Assembly: GCF_024295805.1 (NCBI RefSeq)
Contig: NZ_JANCLX010000002.1
Span: 486,293-550,292 of the forward strand
DNA from: Streptomyces cucumeris
GTDB lineage: Bacteria; Actinomycetota; Actinomycetes; Streptomycetales; Streptomycetaceae
DNA: 64,000 nt
Direction of reading: 5' to 3'
The position numbers and the translations under genes were made by a program. Shown here one piece after another: positions 51,246 to 59,839 of the stretch; the stretch's first letter is position 1, and every line of letters starts with the position of its first letter. The notes below the pieces were generated by a model, which was not told the origin of the DNA, made no database searches, and worked only from the letters and a program-made list of their open reading frames with translations.

Positions 51246-53555
51246 TCAGAAGGTGAGCTTCCAGCTGTTGATGTAGCCGGAGTCCTGCGCATACACGTCC
51301 TGCACCTTGAGCTTCCAGGTCCCGGACGCGGCCTCGGACGAGGCGTCGACCGTGTAGGTGGTCTTCACGTCGGCCGCCGAGTCGAAGATGCTGGAGTTCT
51401 TCAGCCGGTAGGCGGTGCCGTCCGGGGCGACCAGGTCGACCACCAGGTCACCGCGGTAGCTGTGGACGATGTCCACGGCCACCTTGAGGGCGGAGGACGC
51501 GTTGCCGGAGCGGCTGACCGTGATGGGCGAGGTGACGGCCGCGCCCGCATCGGGGACGGCCACGTCCGTGGTGTTCTCGAAGACGCTGCCGCCACCACTG
51601 GTGTTGACGGTCCAGGTGAAGGACGCCGTACCGGTCTTGCCCTGGGCGTCGGTCACCGTGACCTTCACCGCGCTGGAGCCGGTGGCGGTCGGGGTACCGG
51701 AGATCAGACCGGAGGAGGAGTTGATCGACAGCCCGGCGGGCAGCCCGGTGGCGGCGTAGGTCAGCGCGCCCGCGTTGGAGCTGGTGGCCTTGATCTGCAG
51801 GCTGACCGGCTGGTTCACGATGCTGGTCTGGTCGCCGGGGCCGGTGACGGAGACGCCGTCGGCGATCCGGGTGCCCACGTTGACGCCGGCCCAGGCGTTG
51901 GCCACCGCGGTGTACTGCGCGCTGCTCTGGCCGAACAGCTCGCCCGCCGCCCACAGGGTGGCGTCACGCGCGCCCGCGTAGTTGGTGTTGGAGGTCATGC
52001 GCTGGCTCAGCGCCTTGAACCAGATCTTCTCGGCGTTCGCCCGGCCGATTCCGGTCACCGGGACGTTGTCGTAGGTGGGGCTGTCGTACTTGACGCCGTT
52101 GATCTCCTTGGCGCCACTGCCCTCGGAGAGCAGGTAGAAGAAGTGGTTGGCGATACCGGACGAGTAGTGCACGTCCACGTTGCCGACCCCGGAGTACCAG
52201 CTGTCCTTGGACGAGCCGTCCTTGCTCGGCTTGTCCATGTAGCGCAGCGGGGTGCCGTCGCCGTTGATGTCGATCTTCTCGCCGACCAGGTAGTCGCCCG
52301 GGTCCTTGGTGTTGTTGGCGTAGAACTCGACCGCGGCGGCGAAGATGTCGGACGTGCCCTCGTTGAGGCCGCCGGACTCACCGCTGTAGACCAGCTTGGC
52401 GGTGGCCGCGGTGACGCCGTGCGTCATCTCGTGGGCCGCCACGTCGATGGAGGTGAGCGGCTTGGCACTGCCCTGGCCGTCGCCGTAGGTCATGCAGAAG
52501 CAGGAGTCCTGCCAGAAGGCGTTGACGTACCCGGTGCTGTAGTGGACCCGGGAGTACGCGCCGACGCCGTCGCCCCGGATACCCGAACGCCCGTGGACGT
52601 TCTTGTAGTAGTCCCAGGTCTCGGCGGCGCCGTAGTGGGCGTCCACACCGGCGGTCGCGGCGTCGGAGGTGGTGCCGTTGCCCCAGACGTCGTCCGTGTC
52701 GGTGAAGAGCGTGCCGGTGCCCGACGTACCCCGGTTGAGGTTGTACGTCTTGTGGCCGCCGCGGCCGCTGTCGGTCATGTTGTACGAACCGGAGCTGCCC
52801 GAGGTCCCTATGGTGACCTGGCCGCTGTACTGGCTGTTGCCGGTGCCGTTCATGACGGCCTGGTACTGGTAGAGCTTCTTGCCGGTGGTGGCGTCGGTGA
52901 TGACGTGGAGCTCGTTGGGGGTGCCGTCCTCCTGGAGGCCCCCGACCACGGTCTCGTACGCCAGCACCGGGGTGCCGTTCGCCGCCCAGATCACCTTGCG
53001 CGGGGCGCGGTCGGCCTCGGTCTTCTTCGAACCCTGCGCGTTCGCCGCCTTGACGGCGGCCTTCTCCGCGGTGGCGGCCTTGACGGTGGCGCTCGTGCTG
53101 GCCACCTTGACCCGGGCCTTGGTGGACTTGGCCACCGCCTGCACCGTGCCGCTCTTCGCCCGGTCGATGACCAGGTCGCCGCCGAGCACCGGAAGTCCGG
53201 CGTAGGTGCGCTCGTAGCGGGTGTGGGTGGTCCCGTCGACGTCCTTGATGACGTCCCGGACGACCAGCTTCTCCTTGGCGCCCAGGCCCAGGGTCCGGCT
53301 GGTGGTGCCGGTGGCGGCCTGGGCCTCACGCAGCAGCGCCGCGCGCTGGGCGGGGGAGAGCTTGACCGGCATGGCGCCCGGGTCCGCCTTGGCGGACATC
53401 GTCCCGGCGGCGGGCGCGGAGCCCGATCCGTCCGGGCGGGCGGACGCGGTGCCGGCCTGCACACTGACGGCGATCATCGCGGTGGCGGCGACGAGGGCGC
53501 CGGTCGCGATCGCACGACGCCCGGGTCTGTGCTGCCGTTGGGGGAGTGATCTCAC
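51246..53555 (-). CDS. Secreted M4 metalloprotease with Ig-like and P domains, copy 3
   Basis: 769 residues from GTG, with AAGGAG five bases upstream. A signal peptide (about 12-38) and FTP/PepSY propeptide precede the M4 domain (HEMTHGV at residues 375-381, GESGGLNEGTSDIFAAAVE, NVDVHYSSGIANHFFYLL). Unlike its two neighbours it continues. An Ig/cadherin-like putative-Ig domain (about 565-645, GLPAGLSINSSSGLISGTPT) and a C-terminal proprotein-convertase P domain (about 655-769, HSYRGDLVVDLVAPDGTAYRL, GTWKLKVQDVYAQDSGYINSWKL) follow. These probably bind substrate or stabilise the enzyme. It is divergent from the DinB gene across 327 bases. Confidence 0.94.
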   Translation of the reverse strand: MRSLPQRQHRPGRRAIATGALVAATAMIAVSVQAGTASARPDGSGSAPAAGTMSAKADPGAMPVKLSPAQRAALLREAQAATGTTSRTLGLGAKEKLVVRDVIKDVDGTTHTRYERTYAGLPVLGGDLVIDRAKSGTVQAVAKSTKARVKVASTSATVKAATAEKAAVKAANAQGSKKTEADRAPRKVIWAANGTPVLAYETVVGGLQEDGTPNELHVITDATTGKKLYQYQAVMNGTGNSQYSGQVTIGTSGSSGSYNMTDSGRGGHKTYNLNRGTSGTGTLFTDTDDVWGNGTTSDAATAGVDAHYGAAETWDYYKNVHGRSGIRGDGVGAYSRVHYSTGYVNAFWQDSCFCMTYGDGQGSAKPLTSIDVAAHEMTHGVTAATAKLVYSGESGGLNEGTSDIFAAAVEFYANNTKDPGDYLVGEKIDINGDGTPLRYMDKPSKDGSSKDSWYSGVGNVDVHYSSGIANHFFYLLSEGSGAKEINGVKYDSPTYDNVPVTGIGRANAEKIWFKALSQRMTSNTNYAGARDATLWAAGELFGQSSAQYTAVANAWAGVNVGTRIADGVSVTGPGDQTSIVNQPVSLQIKATSSNAGALTYAATGLPAGLSINSSSGLISGTPTATGSSAVKVTVTDAQGKTGTASFTWTVNTSGGGSVFENTTDVAVPDAGAAVTSPITVSRSGNASSALKVAVDIVHSYRGDLVVDLVAPDGTAYRLKNSSIFDSAADVKTTYTVDASSEAASGTWKLKVQDVYAQDSGYINSWKLTF

Positions 53556-53882
53556 GCTGACTCCTTCTGCGCTGGCCGCGCGATGGCGCGGCCGGGACGA
53601 CCGGGCGGCTGGGTCGCCGTCCGGGCAGGGCGAGGCAGAACAAGCAGATCTACGAAGGTGCGGTGGGGGGTGGCTGTCGTGGTGCGACGACAGCGGTGGG
53701 ACCGCTGTCTCAGCCGAGGGAAGAGTCCCACCGATCGATTCAACCTGTCAGGGTCGCGACAAAGATTGACCGGAAACCGTCCGTTGACACATGTGCTGTG
53801 TCCGTATTTCGGAGGACGTGGTGTTATTCCGGACGTCTGGCGAGACGGGTGGATGACAGGGGTGACTCCTAGCATCAGCGGT
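53556..53882. promoter_or_regulatory. Divergent region between M4 copy 3 and the DinB gene
   Basis: These 327 bases hold no credible ORF. On the plus strand TTGACA (about 53783) lies in the region, and TAGCAT (53870-53875) is seven bases before the DinB ATG. On the minus strand the TTTCCGG-type element at 53755-53775 resembles one upstream of M4 copy 2. Confidence 0.4.
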
Positions 53883-54443
53883 ATGACGTCTCCCGACCCT
53901 CGGCCGGCCGGTCCGCCCGTGCGTCCGCTCCGGAATCCGATCGACGAGCCCTCGCATGCGCTCACCGATCCCGGACAGTTGCCGCACGCCTATCTCGACT
54001 GGCTGCGGGAGGTGGTCCTGCGCAAGCTGGACGGGCTCTCCGAACGCGAACTGCGCACCAGCCGGCTGCCCTCCGGCTGGACCCCGCTGGAGCTGCTGTG
54101 CCATCTGACCCATGTGGAACGGCGCTGGCTGCGCTGGGGGTTCCACGGGGAGCCGGTGGACGAGCCGTGGGGCGACCTGGGCTCCGACGGCCGCTGGTAC
54201 GTCCCCGAGGAGCTGCCGTCCGCCGTGGTCCGGGCCCGGTTCGAGGAACAGTGCGCCTGGTCACGGGCGGCCGTCGAGGGCGTACCGCTGGAGCAGCGGG
54301 CCCGCACCGGAGGCCGTTTCGCCACCGAGGCCGACGCACCGGCGCTGGGCTGGATCCTCTTCCACCTGGTCCAGGAGTACGCCCGGCACGCGGGCCAGCT
54401 CGACATCGCACGGGAGCTGGCCGACGGCACGGTCGGCGAGTGA
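53883..54443 (+). CDS. DinB-family (DUF664) protein, second copy
   Basis: 186 residues from ATG (MTSPDPRPAGPPVRPL). A DUF664-type four-helix bundle is shown by YLDWLREVVLRKLDGLSERELRTS, the helix LELLCHLTHVERRWLRWGFHG and LFHLVQEYARHAGQLDIARELADG. His residues in CHLTHVE, FHLVQ and ARHAGQ form the expected metal site. TAGCAT ends seven bases before the ATG and no RBS is present, so the mRNA is probably leaderless. It converges with the ABC exporter operon. Thiol-transferase-like activity is possible from family membership only. Confidence 0.85.
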   Translation: MTSPDPRPAGPPVRPLRNPIDEPSHALTDPGQLPHAYLDWLREVVLRKLDGLSERELRTSRLPSGWTPLELLCHLTHVERRWLRWGFHGEPVDEPWGDLGSDGRWYVPEELPSAVVRARFEEQCAWSRAAVEGVPLEQRARTGGRFATEADAPALGWILFHLVQEYARHAGQLDIARELADGTVGE

Positions 54444-54462
54444 GGGCGGGACCGCGCCCGGG

Positions 54463-56223
54463 TCAGTCCGGCCGCGCCGGGGCGTCACCGTGCCAGGAGT
54501 GCCAGAGGGCGGCGTAGGCGCCGCCACGGGCCACCAGCGCGTCATGGGTGCCCAGTTCGACGAGCCGGCCGTCCTCCATCACCGCCACCCGGTCCGCGTC
54601 GTGCGCGGTGTGCAGCCGGTGGGCGATGGCGATCACCGTGCGGCCCTCCAGGACCGCGGCCAGCGCCCGTTCGGCACGGCGGGCGGTGCCGGGGTCCAGC
54701 AGGGCGGTGGCCTCGTCGAGGACCAGGGTGTGCGGATCCGCCAGGATCACCCGGGCCAGGGCGAGTTGCTGGGCCCGGGCCCCGTCGGTCGGATGAGCCG
54801 AGGGGCCCAGTTCGGTGTCCAGGCCGTCCGGCAGCTCGTCGTACCAGTCGGCGCCGACGGCGTCGAGCGCGGCGCGCAGTTCGGCATCACCGGCCGAGGG
54901 CGCGGCGATCAGCAGATTGTCCCGGAGCGTCCCCAGGAACACATGGTGCTCCTGGGTGACCAGCACGATCTGCCGCCGCAGTTGCTCCGGGCCGAGCCGG
55001 GAGACCGGGACACCGCCGACCGTCACCGTGCCGGTGCGCGGCGCGTCGACCCCCGCCAGCAGCCGCCCCAGGGTGGTTTTGCCCGCGCCGGACGGGCCGA
55101 CCAGGGCCAGCCGCTCACCGGGCCGCACGGTCAGCCCGACGTCATGCAGCACATCGCCCCCGCCGTCATAGGCGTACCGCACCCCGGACACCTCGATCCG
55201 GTCGCCGTCCGGGACCACCGCGGTCTCCGGCGCCGCCGACGGGGCCTGGCCCACACCCTCGACCCGGGCGAACGAGGCACCGCTGCTCTGGAGTTGCTCC
55301 ACTCCCATCAGCACGATGTCCAGCGGTTCGGTGAGCTGCCGCAGATAGAGCGCGGCGGCCACCACGGCGCCCACGCTCACCATGCCGTGGCGGTGCAGCA
55401 CGCTGCCGATCAGCAGCACCCCCGCCACCGGGACCAGATGGGAGATCTCCACCGCCGGGAAGAACCGGCTGCGCAGTGACAGCGTCCGCAGCCGGGTGCG
55501 GCGGCAGTCGGCGATCGCCTCCCGGCTCGCCCGGATCCGCGTCCGCTCCAGCCGGAAGGCGTCCACCGTACGGGCCCCGGCGGCGGTGGCGGTGAGGATC
55601 TCGGCGAGCGCCGAATTGGCCGCGCCCTCCGCCAGATACGCGGTCCCGGCCCGCCGCAGATACCAGCGCACGGCGCACCAGATGCCCGCCAGCCCCACCG
55701 CCCCGCAGCCGCCGAGCAGCGGATCGAGGACGAACACCGCCCCGAAGACGAACAGCACCTGCACCGCGGCGATCAGCATCTCCGGCCCCACGTCCCGCAG
55801 TGTGGTGCCGACCGCGGTCACGTCCGCGGTGCCACGGGCGGTCAGATCGCCGGTGCCCGCGCGCTCCACCACCGAGGCGGGCAGCGCCAGCGACCGGTCC
55901 ACGAACCCCTCGCGCACCCGGGCCAGCGTGCGCTCCCCGAAACGGTGCGCGGTGTACCGGGCCCAGCGCGCCAGCAGGAGCTGGACGACCGCGCACACCA
56001 CGATGGCAGCGGCCAGCCGGTCCACCGCGGCCGTCCCGGCGCCCTCCCGGACCCGGTCGATGATCTTCCCGAGCAGCCAGGGACCGGCCAGGGCGGCCAC
56101 CGCCGCCAGCCCGTTGAGCACCAGGACCACGGTGAACGCGCCCCGGTCCGCGGCGATCAGCCGGCCCGCGGCCCGGCGCACCCGGGCCTGACCGGCGATG
56201 GGCAGGGCCCTCGGCACCGTCAT
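54463..56223 (-). CDS. ABC exporter half-transporter with degenerate signature motif
   Basis: 586 residues, last of four overlapping ABC genes. A six-helix exporter domain (about 1-310) precedes an NBD (about 345-580). Walker A (GPSGAGKTT), Walker B (LVLDEAT) and H-loop (IAHRLHT) are intact. The signature that should read LSGGQ is TDGARAQQ. Paired with the next gene, its Walker A can face a good LSGGQ and form one working ATP site, while the other site is dead. The ATG overlaps the upstream stop (ATGA). Substrate unknown; lipids, drugs or peptides are possible. Confidence 0.93.
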   Translation of the reverse strand: MTVPRALPIAGQARVRRAAGRLIAADRGAFTVVLVLNGLAAVAALAGPWLLGKIIDRVREGAGTAAVDRLAAAIVVCAVVQLLLARWARYTAHRFGERTLARVREGFVDRSLALPASVVERAGTGDLTARGTADVTAVGTTLRDVGPEMLIAAVQVLFVFGAVFVLDPLLGGCGAVGLAGIWCAVRWYLRRAGTAYLAEGAANSALAEILTATAAGARTVDAFRLERTRIRASREAIADCRRTRLRTLSLRSRFFPAVEISHLVPVAGVLLIGSVLHRHGMVSVGAVVAAALYLRQLTEPLDIVLMGVEQLQSSGASFARVEGVGQAPSAAPETAVVPDGDRIEVSGVRYAYDGGGDVLHDVGLTVRPGERLALVGPSGAGKTTLGRLLAGVDAPRTGTVTVGGVPVSRLGPEQLRRQIVLVTQEHHVFLGTLRDNLLIAAPSAGDAELRAALDAVGADWYDELPDGLDTELGPSAHPTDGARAQQLALARVILADPHTLVLDEATALLDPGTARRAERALAAVLEGRTVIAIAHRLHTAHDADRVAVMEDGRLVELGTHDALVARGGAYAALWHSWHGDAPARPD

Positions 56224-57965
56224 CGGACGTCCTCCTCGCGCGGGGTGTCCACGCTGTCCTCCTCGCCGCCCCGGGACACCAGACGGCGGTAGCCGGGCTC
56301 GTCCGCCAACAGCGCCTGGTGGCCCGCACCGACGGCCGCCACCTTCCCGTCGACCAGGTAGTACACCGTGTCGGCCCGTGCCAGCAGCAGGGGTGAGGTG
56401 CCGGCGACCACCGTCGTCCGGCCGGACCGCGCGGTGCGCAGCCGTTCCGCGACCGCCGCCTCGGTGTGCGCGTCCAGCGCGGAGGTGGGCTCAGGCAACA
56501 ACAGCACCTCGGGATCGGCCAGCAGGGCCCGCACCAGCCGGACGCGCTGACGCTGACCGCCGGAGAGATTGCGGCCCTGCGCCTCCAGGAGCGAGTCCGG
56601 CCCGTCCGGCAGCGCGTCGGCGATGTCCTGCGCCACGGCCGTGTGCAGCGCCCGCCGGATCTCCGCCTCGTCGCGGTCCTCACGTCCGCCGACCACCTCG
56701 CGCAAGGGGCCGGCGAAGAGATCGGCCTCGTGGTCCGCGAGCAGGATCCGGGCCCGCACCTGATCGACCGCCACCTCGTCCAGCCGCACCGCGCCCCAGG
56801 TGGCCTCCGACGCGGTGAACCCGCCCAGCCGGTCCAGCACCGCGGCCGACTCCGCGGGCCGGGCGGACACCAGCGCCGTCAGCGCCCCCGGCCGCACCTC
56901 GACCCCGGACGCCGGATCGCGCAGGACGGACGGCTCCGCGGGGGCGTCCACCGCGCCCGCGCCGGTGGCATCCGGCTCCAGGGACACGAAGTCCACCACC
57001 CGCCGGGCGGCCACCAGACCACGGCTGATCTGGTAACCGCACTCCAGCAGGAAGGACACCGGCAGGACGAGCATGGCCACGTAGCCGTAGACCGAGACCA
57101 GTTCGCCCACCGTGAGTTCGCCCTGCGCGGCCATCCGCGCCGCGAGCCAGGTGACGACCGCGAGGAACAGCGAGGGGCCGCCCACCCCGAGGGCCTGGAG
57201 CCAACTGGTGACCGCGCCGACCCGGTATCCCCGGTCCCGCAACTCCCGTGACCGGAGCCGGAAGGCGTCGGCGAACAGCTCCTTGCCGCCGAGACCGCCC
57301 AGCACCCGCAGACCGCCCGCGAGGTCGGCGATCCGGGCGGTCAGTTCCCCCTGCTGCTCGCGGTAGGCGCCCTCGGCGCCCTGGAGCCGCCCCAGGAGCG
57401 GGCCGACCACGACCGCCAGCAGCGGCACCCCCAGCAGCACCACCACCGAGAGCAGCGGGGAGACCGCCAGCAGCAGGACGGCCACCACCCCGAACCCCAC
57501 CGCCGCGCCCACTCCGGGGCCGACCACGGTCAGCGACTGGCTGATCTGCTGGACGTCGCTGATGCCGATGGTGGCGACCTCGCCGGTGGCGGTCTGCCGG
57601 GACAGCGCGGCACCCAGCCGGGTCGTCTGGTCCACCACCACCTTGACGGTGCGCAGATTGGCGTCCATCCGCAGCCGGGTCATGGTGCGGTGCCGCATCG
57701 TGCTCACCCACGCGGTCAGCGTCCCCACCGCCAGCAGCACCGCGACCCAGCCGATCAGCGCCGTCGTGTCCGCGGGCACCAGCCCGTCGTCGATGGCGCG
57801 CGCGAGCACGTACGGGCTGAGCGCCAGCAGCACCATCCACACCGTGCCCAGCACCGCGCCCGCGGCGGCCCGGCCCGGCTGCCGGGCCAGCAGCCACCAC
57901 AGATACCGTCCGGGGCTCCGGCGGTCGGGGGTGCCCGGCTCGCCGTACGCGTCCACCGGGGTCAT
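56220..57965 (-). CDS. ABC exporter half-transporter with degenerate Walker A, Walker B and H-loop
   Basis: 581 residues from the ATG that overlaps the upstream stop (ATGA). A standard six-helix domain is followed by an abnormal NBD. Walker A reads VSARPAESAAVL, with no GKS/T. Walker B is LLLPEPTSALD, with Pro for the Mg-binding Asp. The H-loop is VVAGTSPLLL, lacking His. The signature LSGGQRQRVRLVRALL is perfect. It cannot hydrolyse ATP alone, but its signature completes the active site of the partner at 54463. This is an extreme case of an asymmetric heterodimeric exporter. Confidence 0.92.
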   Translation of the reverse strand: MTPVDAYGEPGTPDRRSPGRYLWWLLARQPGRAAAGAVLGTVWMVLLALSPYVLARAIDDGLVPADTTALIGWVAVLLAVGTLTAWVSTMRHRTMTRLRMDANLRTVKVVVDQTTRLGAALSRQTATGEVATIGISDVQQISQSLTVVGPGVGAAVGFGVVAVLLLAVSPLLSVVVLLGVPLLAVVVGPLLGRLQGAEGAYREQQGELTARIADLAGGLRVLGGLGGKELFADAFRLRSRELRDRGYRVGAVTSWLQALGVGGPSLFLAVVTWLAARMAAQGELTVGELVSVYGYVAMLVLPVSFLLECGYQISRGLVAARRVVDFVSLEPDATGAGAVDAPAEPSVLRDPASGVEVRPGALTALVSARPAESAAVLDRLGGFTASEATWGAVRLDEVAVDQVRARILLADHEADLFAGPLREVVGGREDRDEAEIRRALHTAVAQDIADALPDGPDSLLEAQGRNLSGGQRQRVRLVRALLADPEVLLLPEPTSALDAHTEAAVAERLRTARSGRTTVVAGTSPLLLARADTVYYLVDGKVAAVGAGHQALLADEPGYRRLVSRGGEEDSVDTPREEDVR

Positions 57966-59839
57966 ACGAGACTGTCCCGCCACGCCTGGTGCAGCGCGGC
58001 GAACCGGCCCTCGCCGGAGACCAGTTCGCCCGGGGTGCCGTCCTCCACGATCCGGCCGCCGTCCATCACCAGCACCCGGTCGGCGATCTCGACGGTGGAC
58101 AGCCGGTGCGCGATCACCACGGCGGTCCGGCCGCGCAGCACCGTGTCCATGGCGCGCTGCACCGCTCGTTCGCCCGGGATGTCGAGGGAGGAGGTGGCCT
58201 CGTCGAGGATGAGCACTGACGGATCCGCGAGCAGCGCGCGGGCGAAGGCCACCAGCTGGCGCTGGCCCGCCGAGATCCGGCCGCCCCGCTTGCGGACATC
58301 GGTGTCGTAGCCGTCCGGCAGGGCGGCGATGAAGTCATGGGCGCCGATCGCCCTGGCCGCCCGCTCGACCTCCTCACGGGTGGCGTCCGGGCGGCCGATG
58401 GCGATGTTGTCCGCGACCGTGCCGGAGAACAGGAACGCCTCCTGCGTCACCATCACCACCCCGCGCCGCAGATCGGGGGTGGCCAGCGCGCGCAGATCCA
58501 CCCCGTCCAGCAGCACCCGCCCCTCGGTGGGGTCGTAGAACCGGGCGAGCAGTTTGGCCAGGGTGGACTTGCCCGCGCCGGTGGCGCCCACCACCGCCAC
58601 GGTCTGTCCGGCGGGCAGGGTCAGCCGGAAGCGCGGCAGCACCTCACCGCCGGTGCGGTAGGCGAAGCGCACCTCCTCGAAGACGACCTCCCGGCCGGGG
58701 GCCTCCACCGGGCGCGGCGGCAGCGGGAGGGGCTCGGCGGGCTCGGGGACGGAGGGGCGCTGGGCCAGCAGCCCCGCGATCTTCTCCAGCGAAGCGGCCG
58801 CCGACTGGTAGGAGTTGAGGAACATCCCGAGCCGGTCGATCGGGTCGTAGAGCCTGCGCAGGTACAGCGCCGCGGCGGCCAGCACACCGAGCGCGAGCCC
58901 GCCGGAGGCGACCCGGTAGGCGCCCCACAGCACGATCGCGGCGACGGCCGTGTTGGCCACCAGCCGGGAGCCGACCACATAGCGCGCCATCTCCAGGATC
59001 GCGTCCCCGTTGGACTGCTCATGGCGGTCGTTGAGCTCCCGGAAGCGGGCGTCATTGGCCCGCTCACGGCGGAACGCCTGGACCGGGCGGATGCCGTTCA
59101 TGGTCTCGGTGAACGCCACGATGACCGCGGCGATGGCCGTCGACCGCTTGCGGTACACCCGCATCGAACGGCGCTGGAAGGACCGGATCAGCAGGTACAG
59201 CGGCCAGAAGGAGAGCACCGCCGCACCGCCCAGACCCCAGTCCAGGTACAGCAGCGTGGCCGAGATGTAGACGGCCGCCATCGCGACGCCGAGCAGCTCC
59301 TCAAGACCCTCGTTGAGCAGTTCGCGCAGGCTCTCCACATCGGTGGTGGCGCGCGAGATCAGCCGCCCGGAGGTGTAGCGCTCATGGAAGTCCACGCTGA
59401 GCGCCTGGGCGTGGCGGAAGATCCGGCCGCGCAGCTCCAGCAGCACGTCCTGGCTGATCCGGGCCGAGGAGCGGATGAACGCGTACTGGAGGGCGCCGGA
59501 GGCCAGCGCGCAGCCCAGATAGCCCGCGCCGACCGCGATCAGCGGCCCCCGGTCGCCGTCCCGGAAGGCGGGCACCGCGCGGTCGATGGCGTACGCCACG
59601 AGGAGCGGACCGGCCTGGACGGCGGCCTGCTGGAGCAGCAGCAGAAGGGTGGTCAGCCAGACCCGGGGCCGGTACGGGGAGAGCAGCGAGCGCAGCAGCG
59701 CGAACGAGGCGCCCTTGGGGGCGGGCAGTACATCGTGATCGAACGGATCACCCCCGGCGCGGTCCCCGTCCCCGGCCGCGGTGCGTCCGCCGCCCTCCTC
59801 GTCCTCGGCCGCCGGCGGGCCCGTCGCGGTCGTGGTCAT
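57962..59839 (-). CDS. ABC exporter half-transporter, ATPase-competent subunit
   Basis: 625 residues with an ~35-residue acidic N-terminal extension (EDEEGGGRTAAGDGD). Six transmembrane helices precede an NBD with Walker A (GATGAGKST), Q-loop (VMVTQEAFLFSGT), signature ISAGQRQLVAFARALL, Walker B with catalytic Glu (LILDEATSSLD) and H-loop (VIAHRLSTV). It pairs with the 59836 gene, which has a Glu-to-Asp Walker B. The start overlaps that gene's stop (ATGA). It heads a second exporter pair in the same operon as the 54463/56220 pair. Confidence 0.94.
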   Translation of the reverse strand: MTTTATGPPAAEDEEGGGRTAAGDGDRAGGDPFDHDVLPAPKGASFALLRSLLSPYRPRVWLTTLLLLLQQAAVQAGPLLVAYAIDRAVPAFRDGDRGPLIAVGAGYLGCALASGALQYAFIRSSARISQDVLLELRGRIFRHAQALSVDFHERYTSGRLISRATTDVESLRELLNEGLEELLGVAMAAVYISATLLYLDWGLGGAAVLSFWPLYLLIRSFQRRSMRVYRKRSTAIAAVIVAFTETMNGIRPVQAFRRERANDARFRELNDRHEQSNGDAILEMARYVVGSRLVANTAVAAIVLWGAYRVASGGLALGVLAAAALYLRRLYDPIDRLGMFLNSYQSAAASLEKIAGLLAQRPSVPEPAEPLPLPPRPVEAPGREVVFEEVRFAYRTGGEVLPRFRLTLPAGQTVAVVGATGAGKSTLAKLLARFYDPTEGRVLLDGVDLRALATPDLRRGVVMVTQEAFLFSGTVADNIAIGRPDATREEVERAARAIGAHDFIAALPDGYDTDVRKRGGRISAGQRQLVAFARALLADPSVLILDEATSSLDIPGERAVQRAMDTVLRGRTAVVIAHRLSTVEIADRVLVMDGGRIVEDGTPGELVSGEGRFAALHQAWRDSLV

